A stretch of DNA of 64,000 nt from Blastobasis lacticolella (taxonomy: Eukaryota > Arthropoda > Insecta > Lepidoptera > Blastobasidae), in NCBI GenBank assembly GCA_905147135.1, contig LR990054.1:12437001-12501000 (forward strand), written 5' to 3'. Made by a program: the position numbers and the translations under genes. Below, in pieces: positions 46,862 to 56,050 of this stretch (the stretch's first letter is position 1; the number at the start of each line of letters is the position of its first letter). The notes under the pieces are model-generated. The model searched no databases. It had not been told where the DNA came from and saw nothing but the letters and a program-made list of their open reading frames with translations.

Positions 46862-47440
46862 TGCTATAATCCCTACGCTTGGCAGGTCAGTTGGTAATTA
46901 AAGAATAAAAAATTTAAAAATCTCTTGGCGTTAATGTCCCGGTTGTGCTCTCGCGCACATGGGCTCGCGGTCCGCCTTGACCATAATCCAGGACATGGCA
47001 GATCAGGTAATTACAGTGAAGCGAGTGCCATCTAACCTCCGTGACGTTGCTACCAGGGGAACCTGACCAGATTTGATCATGGTTACACATTCAGTAGCCT
47101 GAATGTGCAGGTTTTATCACGATATTTTCCCTCACCGTAAGACCACCGGTTATTGTTCAAGTAATGAGCATAACTCAGTAGAGTCATTGGTACATGGCGA
47201 TAGTGGGATTCGAACCAGGTACCTCTCGCTTGCGAGTCGGATACCTTTACCGCTAGTCCACAGACTCCAAGAAAGGATTGGAGATTAAAGAATACTTAGC
47301 AATGAATGCTGCTGCCCATATTCTGGTTTACGGAAGTACAGATGGTCTGTCTCTATCACATTAGTCGCCTTCTACGACACTCGTCAACGGATGGGCTTGG
47401 TGCGACATTTTACTCTACTGATCATCACACCTCATGCGCA
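46862..47440 (-). mobile_element. RTE-like family D tail split by a SINE B insertion
   Basis: The left half (46862-46896: tgctataatccctacgcttg, gcaggtcagttgg) and right half (47295-47440: gaatgctgctgcccatattc, tggtttacggaagtacagat, cgccttctacgacactcgtc, ttttactctactgatcatca) are consecutive parts of family D as seen uninterrupted at 4903-5170. SINE B lies between them. Confidence 0.75.
46897..47294 (-). mobile_element. Full-length SINE B nested insertion with TSD
   Basis: attaaagaata occurs at 46897-46907 and again at 47284-47294, an 11-bp target-site duplication. Between them lies the fullest SINE B copy. Read on the minus strand it opens with the tRNA-derived head (ggagtctgtggactagcggt; the B-box complement gggattcgaaccaggt is at about 47206-47221), then the body (gcggtcttacggtgagggaa, aacctgcacattcag, cctgatctgccatgtcctgg), ending ttaacgccaagaga and an A/T-rich tail. 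It integrated into an older family D tail. Confidence 0.88.
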
Positions 47441-47769
47441 AATGGTAAAACAAATTGAAATGGAATAGGTACTTAAATCTGAGAATATTTGCGAAAGGCT
47501 GGAGAGCCCATTGCGTTTATTGAGGGAGCAGTGGCCCGATAATATAGGACTTTGACTTGACTTAATAAGTTGATGACTGTGAAGAAAATCCAAACCCAAA
47601 TAGATATTTTATCCGCGAGAGATCTCTCGAAGTAAATCGAAATTAAAATCGAATTCTCAGGCGAATTAGCTCTAGCGTTAACTTCTTTACTAAGGTTCTT
47701 TGAAGTCAGACCGTGCGTGAATAATTACAAGTTCTTTACCTATCCTTATCCTTCTACACATAGTCAAAC

Positions 47770-47930
47770 AAAATCGCTTCCCGTATCTATGAACGCTTAG
47801 ATCTTATGATAAATATATGCACACATACATTCATTTTAAACTACGCAACGGATGTTAATGAAGTTTTCAACAATAGTTTATTATTAAAGAGGAAGGTTTA
47901 TAGGCAAGAAAAATGGGGAGGTAGGGGTAA
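47770..47930 (-). repeat. Interspersed repeat, class uncertain
   Basis: ttcccgtatctatgaacgct, ttaaactacgcaacggatgt, taatgaagttttcaac, aggaaggtttataggcaaga and gggtaaagtaggtgtagg. It runs directly into the G-rich minisatellite, whose right flank (cacgcgaacaaagtcgcgc, 48018-48038) is the complement of the usual end of this repeat. The minisatellite therefore sits inside it. Confidence 0.5.
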
Positions 47931-48013
47931 AGTAGGTGTAGGTTAAGGGTACGTGTGGGGTAGGCGTGGAGTAGGTGTGGAGTAGGTGTAGGGTAGGAGT
48001 AGGGTAGGGGTAG
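47930..48013 (+). repeat. G-rich minisatellite, GGGTAGG-type
   Basis: About ten imperfect 6-12 base units such as GTAGGTGTGGA, GGGTAGGAGTA and GGGTAGGGGTAG. The G-run spacing would allow a G-quadruplex on the + strand. The minus-strand open frame here (Tyr/Pro/Leu/His repeats) is simple translation of the satellite, not a gene. Confidence 0.8.
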
Positions 48014-48496
48014 AACGCCACGCGAACAAAGTCGCGCCATACCCACTAGTTCAATACAAAACAACTCAATAAAAACTTGCTATTTTAACCTTTAGCGACA
48101 TTTGTGCAAAAGATGCACGCGTATCTTGACCATTACAGCGTGTTACTTCGGCAAACAACTTTATGTTAACCTAATTGTAAACCGAGGCAACGACATTGCC
48201 AAGTAAAACATTGTCAAGGACCTCGTAGTGGAAAATTATCAGAATGAAATAGATTAGCAAATATACACAATAGAGGTGGAGAGCGAAATCTTCATTTGTG
48301 TTTATATAGCTATGACAAATTGTAATTAGGTGCTAATTAAAGCAAGTCGTAAATTATATTATTATGTAGGTATCTTACATTCCAAAGGTCAACTTTTAGA
48401 AAAACAAATGTCTTACTAATAACATAGGCATGCGTGAAACAACTACCTTCTATATGCCTATATTTACTTGCAATACTTCATTAAGTACAAGAGGTT

Positions 48497-48516
48497 TATC
48501 TATCTATCTATCTATA
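48497..48516 (+). repeat. (TCTA)n microsatellite
   Basis: Five tandem units TATC/TCTA between aagaggttta and tactgactat. Confidence 0.8.
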
Positions 48517-48834
48517 CTGACTATTAAAAAACTGTGAAAACACCGAATCCGTACATTGAAGATATTTCAGAAAAAAATGGGACGGGACGTAACAATGCCC
48601 AAAAACATTTATTTTTGTCTGATTGTCTTAAGATAGCCCAGTCTAATGAAGTCCGTCATTTGAAAATTCTGACGTCCGTATACTTGGTAGCCTCACCATG
48701 GAATTTTATGGTTTTGACCTTTGATTATGTATACATATTATGTTTTGACTATGCTATACTAATATAATAAAATAATACACAGTGGCTGCCTAAATTAATT
48801 ATTTATTCGGGATAAAAGTTTTTTTAAACTCGAC

Positions 48835-49024
48835 TGCTACACATTCAGTCACCTGAATATGCAGATTTCATTACGATGTTTCCCTCACCGTAAGAGCATC
48901 GGTTAGCATTCAAATAATGTACATAACTCAGAAAAGAGTTATTGGTACATGGCCGCAGTGGGATTCGAATCCGGTACTTCTCGCTTACGAGTCGGATACC
49001 TTAACCAGTGGGTCACCGACACTC
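48835..49024 (-). mobile_element. SINE B head-half copy
   Basis: ctgctacacattcagtcacc, gaatatgcagatttcattac, tttccctcaccgtaagagca, taactcagaaaagagttatt, ggtacatggccgcagtggga, ttcgaatccggtacttctcg, ttacgagtcggataccttaa, gtgggtcaccgacactcc. Retains the tRNA-derived end and part of the body. Confidence 0.75.
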
Positions 49025-49537
49025 CTAATTTTAAATATTTTAGTAAAATAGAGACTCTTGTGATATGTCATTCCTATTGCCCAAATAAGATAATCACCTA
49101 AGCCTCTAACCGCCCCACTTTCATTAAGACACATCACTATTTCGTTACATAATGTTGAAGAAAGAGGCTCTGTAGCTTTTAATAAATTTACTCCTGTGAT
49201 GTCAAGCATACTTACAGGTTTTTTTCTATGATATGTGCAGGTCCTTACCGTGTATTTCATCACATTGCACGTATATAGTTGTAAGAGTGTACTTTGGCCT
49301 AAAACTCACCTTTTCATTTTTAATTCTATTGAATTCTAATATTACTAGTCCCTTGAGAAAAAAAGAAGTTCAAAATAAACAATTGTATCGTTTATCGATT
49401 ATTTTACGTATGAAAATCCGAATTTTCACGGCAATTTCATAATTAACGTGCAGTTGTTGTAATTTGAAATCGCACGCTTGTATGATTCAGAATTACATTG
49501 AATTTAAAGTCATTGTTAATCTGTTCTAGATTAAACT

Positions 49538-49620
49538 CATCATCATCATCTTGGCGACAGTAACCGGAGGTGATATCGTGCGAGGGCCCAGCGTCCGCCC
49601 CGAGGGGTTCTAGCTTAAAT
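49538..49620 (-). mobile_element. SINE B 3'-end scrap
   Basis: catcatcatcatcttggcga, cagtaaccggaggtgatat, gcgagggcccagcgtccgcc. Only the terminal ~80 bp with its (ATC)n tail. Confidence 0.5.
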
Positions 49621-50245
49621 TAAGTATTTCCAACTATTATCAGTATTGTCGCTGACGCACGGTGGTCCGGTCCGGTTAGTTTGTACTCTCTCCCACTCTC
49701 CTCATCAGAACAAGAGCACCAGTCGATTCCGGTCGTACTGACGACCTACCTTTATGATTTCATGTATTTTAAAACCCCTAAGCTTCAACGCAAAAACCTG
49801 ACTTGACCTGGTTGCTCGGGATAGCGAGTATCCCTATGTTATAAAATAAATAAATCCATAAAATTATCTCTTTATATAGTATGAAATAAAGTAGCTTTAC
49901 GTGTCTGTCTTCTATCTATCGGTAAATCCGCTAAGTCCTCATAAACCTCGTTAAAAGTCGGGGCGGGTCGCTAGTAAATAAGAAAAACCAACTTAATCGA
50001 TTTAGTTCACTATGTTAATTCGGTTCAATAATTTAGGAAACATTTGAGTAATTATGTAGACCTTTCGGAGCTTTTCCGTAATCTGTCGGTTATATTTTTT
50101 CGATCGGATTTGTCTTTCTAGACAAGAACTTGTCCTTGAACCACTCGACCATGTGCCCCTAATTCGTACCACCCAACTTCAACGAACTTATAGAGGTGTC
50201 TGGTTGTTTCATCCACCTATTTTTTTGCCACTTAGGTTAGCCACC
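49621..50245. other. Non-coding, no feature recognised
   Basis: No gene. About 49880-49975 (agtatgaaataaagtagctt, tacgtgtctgtcttctatct, cggtaaatccgctaagtcct, gtcggggcgggtcgctagta) has the layout of the uncertain-class repeat at 42400-42580. Confidence 0.4.
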
Positions 50246-50249
50246 TTTG

Positions 50250-50335
50250 TGGCAAAATAAAATAGGCTAACGGCCTGCCTGATGGTAAACAGTCACCGCA
50301 ACCTATGGACGTTTGCTATACCAGGGACATCACCC
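50250..50335 (-). mobile_element. Interspersed LINE-tail repeat, short copy
   Basis: tgtggcaaaataaaataggc, taacggcctgcctgatggta, aacagtcaccgcaacctatg, gacgtttgctataccaggga. Same as 24640-24740. Confidence 0.6.
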
Positions 50336-51620
50336 AACCACCCACCTTTTGAGGAAACTGCTGTTGTTTATAAACTAAATTTATTGTGCGCATATATTTA
50401 CACAACAATAGCTTTTAAGATCCATAAAACACGAATATAAGGAAAACATCCAAAGAGATAAAGTTAAAATTTAAAGTAGGTACAAATACGGAATTTTAGG
50501 ACATTTTTTTGAGAACATTGAACTTTCATTCCCAACGGGCAAGGTCGGTCACAATGAGTAGATACCTACAGTGTGTTTTATTATGCCATGTGTGAGTAAG
50601 AAGTAATGTGATGAATATAATGCACTTGATTTTGTGTATTGAAGTCCTAAAGGAAATCTTTACGACCAAATACAAAATAAAACAAAGTTTGAACAACAAA
50701 ATTTTAGCAATTAAAACAGATAGATACACTCTAAATTGCACACAAAATAAAAAATAAAAAAATCACACGTATTTCCAAACATAGTGGGCAAAGGCGGCCT
50801 TATTGCTACAAGCGATCTCATCTAGGCAACCCTTGTCTAAAGAAGAGAAAAAGACACGCATGATGATGCAAGACAGCATGTATAGTTCTTAAATTTTTTT
50901 AAACGGCAAGTACTAGACTTATTAAGGAACTTAAAAATCTAGCTTATTGTACCTATCTGTGAATACATTGCAATCAAAATCGAGACGTTCAAACTTCAAT
51001 AACAACTCTAGTAATAGTCGAATAGTCAAGTAATATAATCAAAATAATTACTTTTCAGTTTTTGGCCCGCACTTTCTAAATGTTTGGAACTTATTGGATG
51101 ATGTCCCTCCGTTTGAAGAGTAGAATTATTTACTTGCGTTTCAATTTAATAGTTAAGAAAACTTCATACTAAAATTGCCCACGTCACCTTCCACATAGTG
51201 TTTACACATAATTTTTTTATTCCAATACAAAATAACATACTTACGATATCAATATAACACATACTGTATTCCTTTGGTAGGTCCTCCGACTCCTGTTTCC
51301 CGAATGCACCTGTAGAATGTAGATACATCTGGTGTCGGCTGGCTCTGTGAGACGCTGGTTAGCACTTACATCACTACGCGTATTAGTATGCTCAAATATT
51401 ATTGGATACAGTAACACGGTCTCTGTACAGGTATCATCTGATACACAGAGTAGGCTGAGTTACAGAGATTACGGTTTACTTATAGGTTATTGGGCTCTTT
51501 TTATTTTAACTCACATTCGCCCATTTGTTTTTAAGATCTTTCGTGTAAGATATGATACCTATGATTACTATAAAATCAGGATGGAGGTTTGACCCTAATT
51601 TAAGTGTATATAGAACTACA
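50336..51620. other. Non-coding, no feature recognised
   Basis: AT-rich. The 86-codon frame at 51332-51592 matches no family I know and has no clear splice or start context. Confidence 0.35.
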
Positions 51621-51622
51621 CA

Positions 51623-51675
51623 TCATCATATCAGCTGAAAGATGTCCACTGCTGGGCATAGGCCTCCCCCACATA
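51623..51675 (-). mobile_element. RTE family C terminal tag
   Basis: catcatcatatcagctgaaa, gatgtccactgctgggcata, ggcctcccccacat. The last ~50 bp of the RTE family at 18614-18865. Confidence 0.65.
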
Positions 51676-52360
51676 TACCCATAGGATTGAATTTTCCATG
51701 TATAAGAGCTATGCCCAATTATAAAATCCAATCGCGGATTTATTCATAGGAAACGAATTAACTACGGCGTTCGCAATGTCCGGTTAAAGGCACGTGCATT
51801 GCCCACTGCGTGGCATTCGGTTCCAAAGTCAAACTAAACAAAGACTAAGTATCGTTCAACAAATTTATTGCAGACCCGCCATAAAACTTTGATACCTTAC
51901 TCACAGCAGGTAAACAAACATTATTACTATAAATAATAATAATATGTCTCAATAATGTTGTCTTTTAATAATTACATTACAAACATTTGTCGTTATATGA
52001 TTTCATCTCACATAGAGTGGATTATTAAATAAATCTGATAACTTTATACTCCATTCGAGACTCCCAGACCTTGATGAAGTTACTGCAGGTTAATGAAGTT
52101 TACACATAAATGCGGTTTACGACTATAAGAATTTACGATATGCCGTATAGTGGTGTATTAAATTAACGCTAGAGTTAGGTACAGCACACAATGTAACTAG
52201 AACTTCATAAATACTATTAAAGTTCCGCTAAGGGACCCAAAATTTTTCGTTTTCAAGCAAACAGTCTCAGTCGTTTACTATGGGAATTATAAATAAGCTC
52301 ACTGTCACCCAAAGGACAACGGAGTTTTAATAGGCGATCGAATCAGAAATAAAGCATTCC

Positions 52361-52505
52361 ATGCTCAGGCAGTGGGCAGGACACATCGCTCGCAGAATAG
52401 ATGGCCGCTGGGGCAGTTAAATTCTCCAGAATCTTCAGTACCGACCTGAACCGACCTGGTGAAGATCACCGGTATCAGCTGGATACGGACGGTACAGGCC
52501 TAACG
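52361..52505 (+). pseudogene. RTE family C coding relic
   Basis: gctcaggcagtgggcaggac, acatcgctcgcagaatagat, ggccgctggggcagttaaat, ccgacctggtgaagatcacc, ggtatcagctggatacggac. The translation follows RQWAGHIARRIDGRWGS then, after a frameshift, DLVKITGISWIRT, corresponding to the intact minus-strand copy at 18628-18861. Indels and changes show it is old. Confidence 0.65.
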
Positions 52506-52727
52506 GTGAAGACTTATGTCCAGCAGTTTATCGGCTTATATATAATGTTATTTAGTCTCAATTTTCATTACTCATAAAATTTATGTATATGTATATTACT
52601 TAGTGGATGAATTCAAGATTTTTTATGATAGAAAAGAATATCGAACTCCAAAACACACCTAACTAATGCCTCTACTAAAATCCAACAAAATATATCAATT
52701 CAAAAGCTACCTGTCTGTCCGACTGTC

Positions 52728-52826
52728 TCTGCGAGTGGCGGGTCTGCGCGGGCGGGGCGCTGGCGGGGCGCTGGCGGGGGGACGCGCAGGCGCTAATCGG
52801 CCGGCGCACGCGCACCCGCCGCGGCC
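52728..52826. other. Isolated GC/CpG-rich tract with short tandem units
   Basis: ggcggggcgct is repeated in tandem, then CpG-rich sequence to gccgcggcc. It stands alone in AT-rich DNA ~1.3 kb beyond the FGF poly(A) candidate. It could be a regulatory element or part of an unrecognised exon; no reading frame is supported. Confidence 0.4.
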
Positions 52827-52830
52827 ATAA

Positions 52831-54080
52831 TGCCCAGTTAGGTCCACTTTACCCTGTTTGTTCTATACGTTACATTTCACCCGCAAACGCCCTTCTTCCG
52901 GCCCACTTATTGGAACTGGAAAAGGTTACGGTCCTTTTTTGTGGCCGCACCCGGTATTCGGTATATTTCTAACCAAATATGTGATAAAAAATCGTTGGTA
53001 GGTATTTAGGAAGGCATTTCCACCACCCTCACGAAAGTAAACACACAAGTAATGCAGTTAAATATGATTTAATTTCGTATTTTGTCTTTCATCAGTTATC
53101 ATAATTGGTTGTTTCGTCTGATTCCTAACTCGTAATATTGATAGACACGGAAATAAAGTAGACAGTATCGTATTATTTAACAATTTTACTATGTAATTAA
53201 GCGCATAATTTGTAAATTATTATACATTTAACTTATTTGGAACGTTTCAGCGTCTTTTAACAATATTGTCGGTTATTTAATACACTATGGAATAACAAAG
53301 GAATGCATCGATAAAGCAACTGACTGGCATTCACATTGATTTAGAACAATAATTTAGCAACATCGATTCCGAATATATTAAAATTTCGAATATACACTGG
53401 GTAAGGGATACACTAATGTTTAAATTCAGTTATTTTCTTATTCTATAAGTAGTTTACAGACATAAACTTAATAAACTAGTTACAATGCGAACACAAAGTC
53501 TTACATTGCCACCACACTATGGCACAGATCTTATCAATTAAAAATAATTATTATAATTCAACTTATACATTACATAACCGCTTTGACTTCTTTATCGTTA
53601 CGATCAATGAAATTATGAGGTTACATAAAACAGGAATGGAATGACGCCACCGAGGCTCCAACAAGGTTAGGGGTTAAAGAAAATTATGAGTCTGAAAACT
53701 TTTGCAAGGCGTCACGAAAATAGAATAGCATCAGCAGTGTATGGCGCGAACGACAACACGAGATTCAAATGAAAAACCTATCACTCCGGTACACCTAAAA
53801 ATAATATGTACAAAACGCTCAAATCAAATCATACAATCAAATACCATACTCTGAATTGCGCAGAAAGTTAATCGAACAAACCAAGCTGAAAGGTGTTTAA
53901 TTACGTGGAAGTTAAAGAAAACTAGGTCATCTAGACTGTGGCTAATCACAAGAGAGCGTTTGGTCGGATAGATTAAATATCCATAATTAAATACAACTCA
54001 TTTTTTAATACAACTTTACAACTAACGTCTACGTTTACATATTTTGATTAACTCTTTTGATAAATAAGTAAACACACTAT
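52831..54080. other. Non-coding region downstream of the FGF gene
   Basis: No gene or assignable repeat. The left part (52840-52970) has slightly raised GC and looks unique. Confidence 0.35.
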
Positions 54081-54086
54081 TTTATT
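54081..54086 (-). promoter_or_regulatory. Candidate poly(A) signal of the FGF gene
   Basis: TTTATT on the + strand reads AATAAA on the FGF strand, 531 bases past the TAA stop. I saw no earlier exact AATAAA between the stop and this site. The implied 3'UTR (about 54087-54616) includes a GC-rich part at about 54176-54500. The actual cleavage site is not determined. Confidence 0.4.
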
Positions 54087-54616
54087 ATATTTACAAGCAT
54101 AACGCGTCCGTACTAAACATTAAAGCATTTTAAATAACACACTGAGAATTGACATAAAGGCGTTTTGCTACATCAATGGCGAGCACGACCTTTCGGCGGG
54201 CGCTGGGCGAGCGGCCAGCGGCCGGCGGCCGGGGCGGGCCGGTGGTCTGCGGCGGACTGCTGACGGAGACTACTATTTGCTCTCACCACAGAAAACCTTT
54301 TTTCCTTTTAGAGCACGCGTCCACGGCCCGAGCAAACGAGCGCCACGATGTTGCACGCCCTTAAGGAATTTCACAGCTGCGGACGCTCGGCCCGCTCGGC
54401 CTTTTTCTCCCCGGTCAAATGTTTGTTCTCTCGCTTCAGCTACCATTCATGCGGCTTTGAGGCCGCCGCGGCCACCGGCTCCACCTACCGATGCGCGGCC
54501 GGCACTGTAATAATACTGCGATAGTTGACTAATACTCTGTCCATTCACAATGTCCATTGACATGGCAGTCGGCAACAAAACGCGCGAAGCGTTGAAGCGT
54601 GTATGAGCTAACTGGT
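54087..54616 (-). other. Probable FGF 3'UTR, GC-rich
   Basis: Sequence from the FGF stop codon to the candidate poly(A) signal. The section at about 54180-54250 and 54450-54510 is very GC- and CpG-rich compared with flanking DNA. Open frames on both strands here have no recognisable domain and no sensible start context, so I read them as composition artefacts of a GC-rich UTR. An additional alternative 3' exon cannot be excluded. Confidence 0.4.
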
Positions 54617-54994
54617 TTACGTGCCGCGGCAGTTCCTCCGCCTGATGTGCCTGCCGCGGGGGTGGCGGATGGCGTGGCAGGGGTCGAGGTGGGGGCGCGG
54701 GGGCGGCGTGATGGCGTTCGGGGACCGCGGGATGTGCCTACGCAGCGTGGACAGCGGATCTCCGCCGAGGAGCTGGTTGTGCCTGTTTATGTCGAACTCG
54801 TGAGCCTCCACCAAGAATGAGATGCAGAGGTGTTGCCGTGGCGACAGGCGGCTCTTGGCGCGCCGCAGCGGCTTCCCCCGCGCGTTGAACCCTATGTAGC
54901 GGTCCACATTCTTCACGAGGTGGTATCTGTTGTAGCCGTCCACAAACTCCTCTTTGAACAGGCAGTTGGGTTGTCTCTCTGCTTGGCCGTGTGT
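54617..54994 (-). CDS. Fibroblast growth factor, last coding exon
   Basis: C-terminal coding exon of a secreted FGF ligand, which in insects signals through an FGF-receptor tyrosine kinase (Breathless/Heartless type). It encodes 125 residues and a TAA stop. The exon opens after a pyrimidine-rich acceptor (tctcccccag) at 54995, in phase 0. Early in it come the family's conserved Cys in PNCLFKEEF, the GYNRYHLVKN strand, and RYIGFNARGKPLRRAKSR, the strand, glycine turn and basic heparin-binding segment typical of FGFs. A short CISFLVEAHEF strand closes the beta-trefoil. The last ~50 residues are Pro/Arg-rich (PPPRPH, RRR) and look disordered. It joins in frame to the exon at 55613-55722. Several features recall both the FGF8-like (pyramus/thisbe) and branchless ligands, so no symbol is assigned. 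The family call is very likely; the subfamily is open. Confidence 0.93.
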   Translation of the reverse strand, partial: THGQAERQPNCLFKEEFVDGYNRYHLVKNVDRYIGFNARGKPLRRAKSRLSPRQHLCISFLVEAHEFDINRHNQLLGGDPLSTLRRHIPRSPNAITPPPRPHLDPCHAIRHPRGRHIRRRNCRGT

Positions 54995-55612
54995 CTGGGG
55001 GAGACGGAATAACATTTGTTAGGATGTGTAAATTATTTCCCTATAAACGTAAAAATGCAAGTCTACAAAACACGGTTTGTTAAAGACGGATACGGTTGAT
55101 GATGAAAAACGCAAACTTTGTTCGGCAAACCAGTCGTTTTAGAGAGTTCAATGTAGGTTTTTGTTCCGCTACTTCGTCTTGCACAAGATGGTTGACTCCC
55201 GGCAACCATTTTGGCACATTCGGGCGTAGTGGAGGCACGGAAAACCGCGCTCCCACTCTAGCTATAGAGCGGCATGATCTCCTTTGATCCAGGTGGTAGG
55301 ACACCGTCAAGCCCTGGCTCCTCAATGTGTACCACCGCCTTATTACTTCTGCCGCCAAGCAACTATGCTTGCATTGTTGTGTTCGGGTTTGAAAGAATAA
55401 GGTAGTCAGCGTAATTAGTGACATCACATCTGTGGTTCTGCATTTTCGTTGCCTGTAACCTAATTGCATAAATTGTAGATGTCAGGGTGGCAGTTACCGC
55501 TTACCATCAGATGAGTTGTCTGCTCATTTTTCACTGCGTATAATAATAAAAAGTTCATTTTCCATTAGGAATCATATTAAGTTCATAAAAAAGAAAAAGA
55601 CAAGGAACTCAC
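54995..55612 (-). other. FGF intron carrying a LINE 3'-tail
   Basis: A 618 bp phase-0 intron between the two FGF exons, bounded by GTGAGT and CCCCCAG. About 55290-55555 is an interspersed repeat. Its middle (taccaccgcc, gccaagcaac, gcttgcattgttgtg) matches the copy at about 33066-33240. Its end (cagttaccgcttaccatcag, then tcactgcgtataataataaa) matches the tail at 22825-22900. This looks like the 3' end of a non-LTR retrotransposon in + orientation, antisense to the FGF gene. The open frames across it are not host protein. Confidence 0.75.
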
Positions 55613-55722
55613 CAGCCGCCTGCCGATCAACCGCGACCGGTTGAAGCACAGGTACATGTCCTGTTTGGGGGAATAGAAGAGCAGCTCCAGGTTGTTGCCG
55701 CGAGTGCTCACCGTGAGATTCG
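55613..55722 (-). CDS. Fibroblast growth factor, internal coding exon
   Basis: Internal exon of the same FGF gene: 110 bp, two bases completing a codon plus 36 codons. The acceptor is cttgttacag at 55723; the donor is G|GTGAGT starting at 55612. Entry is phase 1 and exit phase 0, matching the phase-0 start of the next exon, and the joined reading frame has no stop. The peptide begins with an N-L-T glycosylation sequon. It carries the alternating hydrophobic LELLFYS strand, then MYLCFN, which corresponds to the family's conserved YLCMN strand, then RLIGRRL leading into the next exon's conserved Cys. The length is close to the ~104 bp middle exon typical of FGF genes. Residues before this exon (signal peptide, first beta strands) must come from exons further right that I could not identify, so the gene is 5'-incomplete here. 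Confidence 0.9.
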
Positions 55723-55884
55723 CTGTAACAAGAGTGAAGGGAAAATTAGAAAACGCCATATACATGCATCGACCAGCCTGCGTAGCAAGACGGACTTTGT
55801 CGTGTGAGAGAATGACTTTGTCTCTTGCTACTTTAATATTTGAAAATGCTCTATAGTAACCACACCACTGATACATCGCCCGCG

Positions 55885-56050
55885 GTGAAGTTGGCGGGAG
55901 CGGCAACATCTGTCGGGGTTGTTTCGGGGTTGAACGCGGAAGCGCGGGGCAGGGAGCATTTTGTTCCGTGAATAGTCATCAAGTAACGCACTACGTCCGC
56001 AGTACCTCATTGCAGGCAAAGTACCAGTTTTGTGGTCGATATATAGTCAC
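55885..56050 (-). repeat. Interspersed repeat shared with 46637-46800
   Basis: tcggggttgtttcggggttg, aacgcggaagcgcggggcag, ggagcattttgttccgtgaa, gtggtcgatatatagtcacc. It lies within the FGF gene's upstream intron. The minus-strand open frames at 55828-56019 come from it. Confidence 0.5.

Noticed and set aside
46681..46869. Similar peptides at 46681 and 55828 as a gene family
   Set aside because: The resemblance comes from a shared DNA repeat with no start, splice or conserved frame.
47180..47275. Minus-strand tRNA gene
   Set aside because: It is the tRNA-derived head of SINE B inside a TSD-bounded insertion; stems do not pair as a functional tRNA.
47867..48064. Tyr/Pro/His-rich minus-strand peptide
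   Set aside because: Direct translation of the GGGTAGG minisatellite.
54176..54510. Plus-strand frames beside the FGF gene
   Set aside because: Simple GC-rich translation in the probable FGF 3'UTR, antisense to it, with no family resemblance.
54599..55012. Plus-strand frames opposite the FGF exon
   Set aside because: Shadows of the real minus-strand FGF coding sequence.
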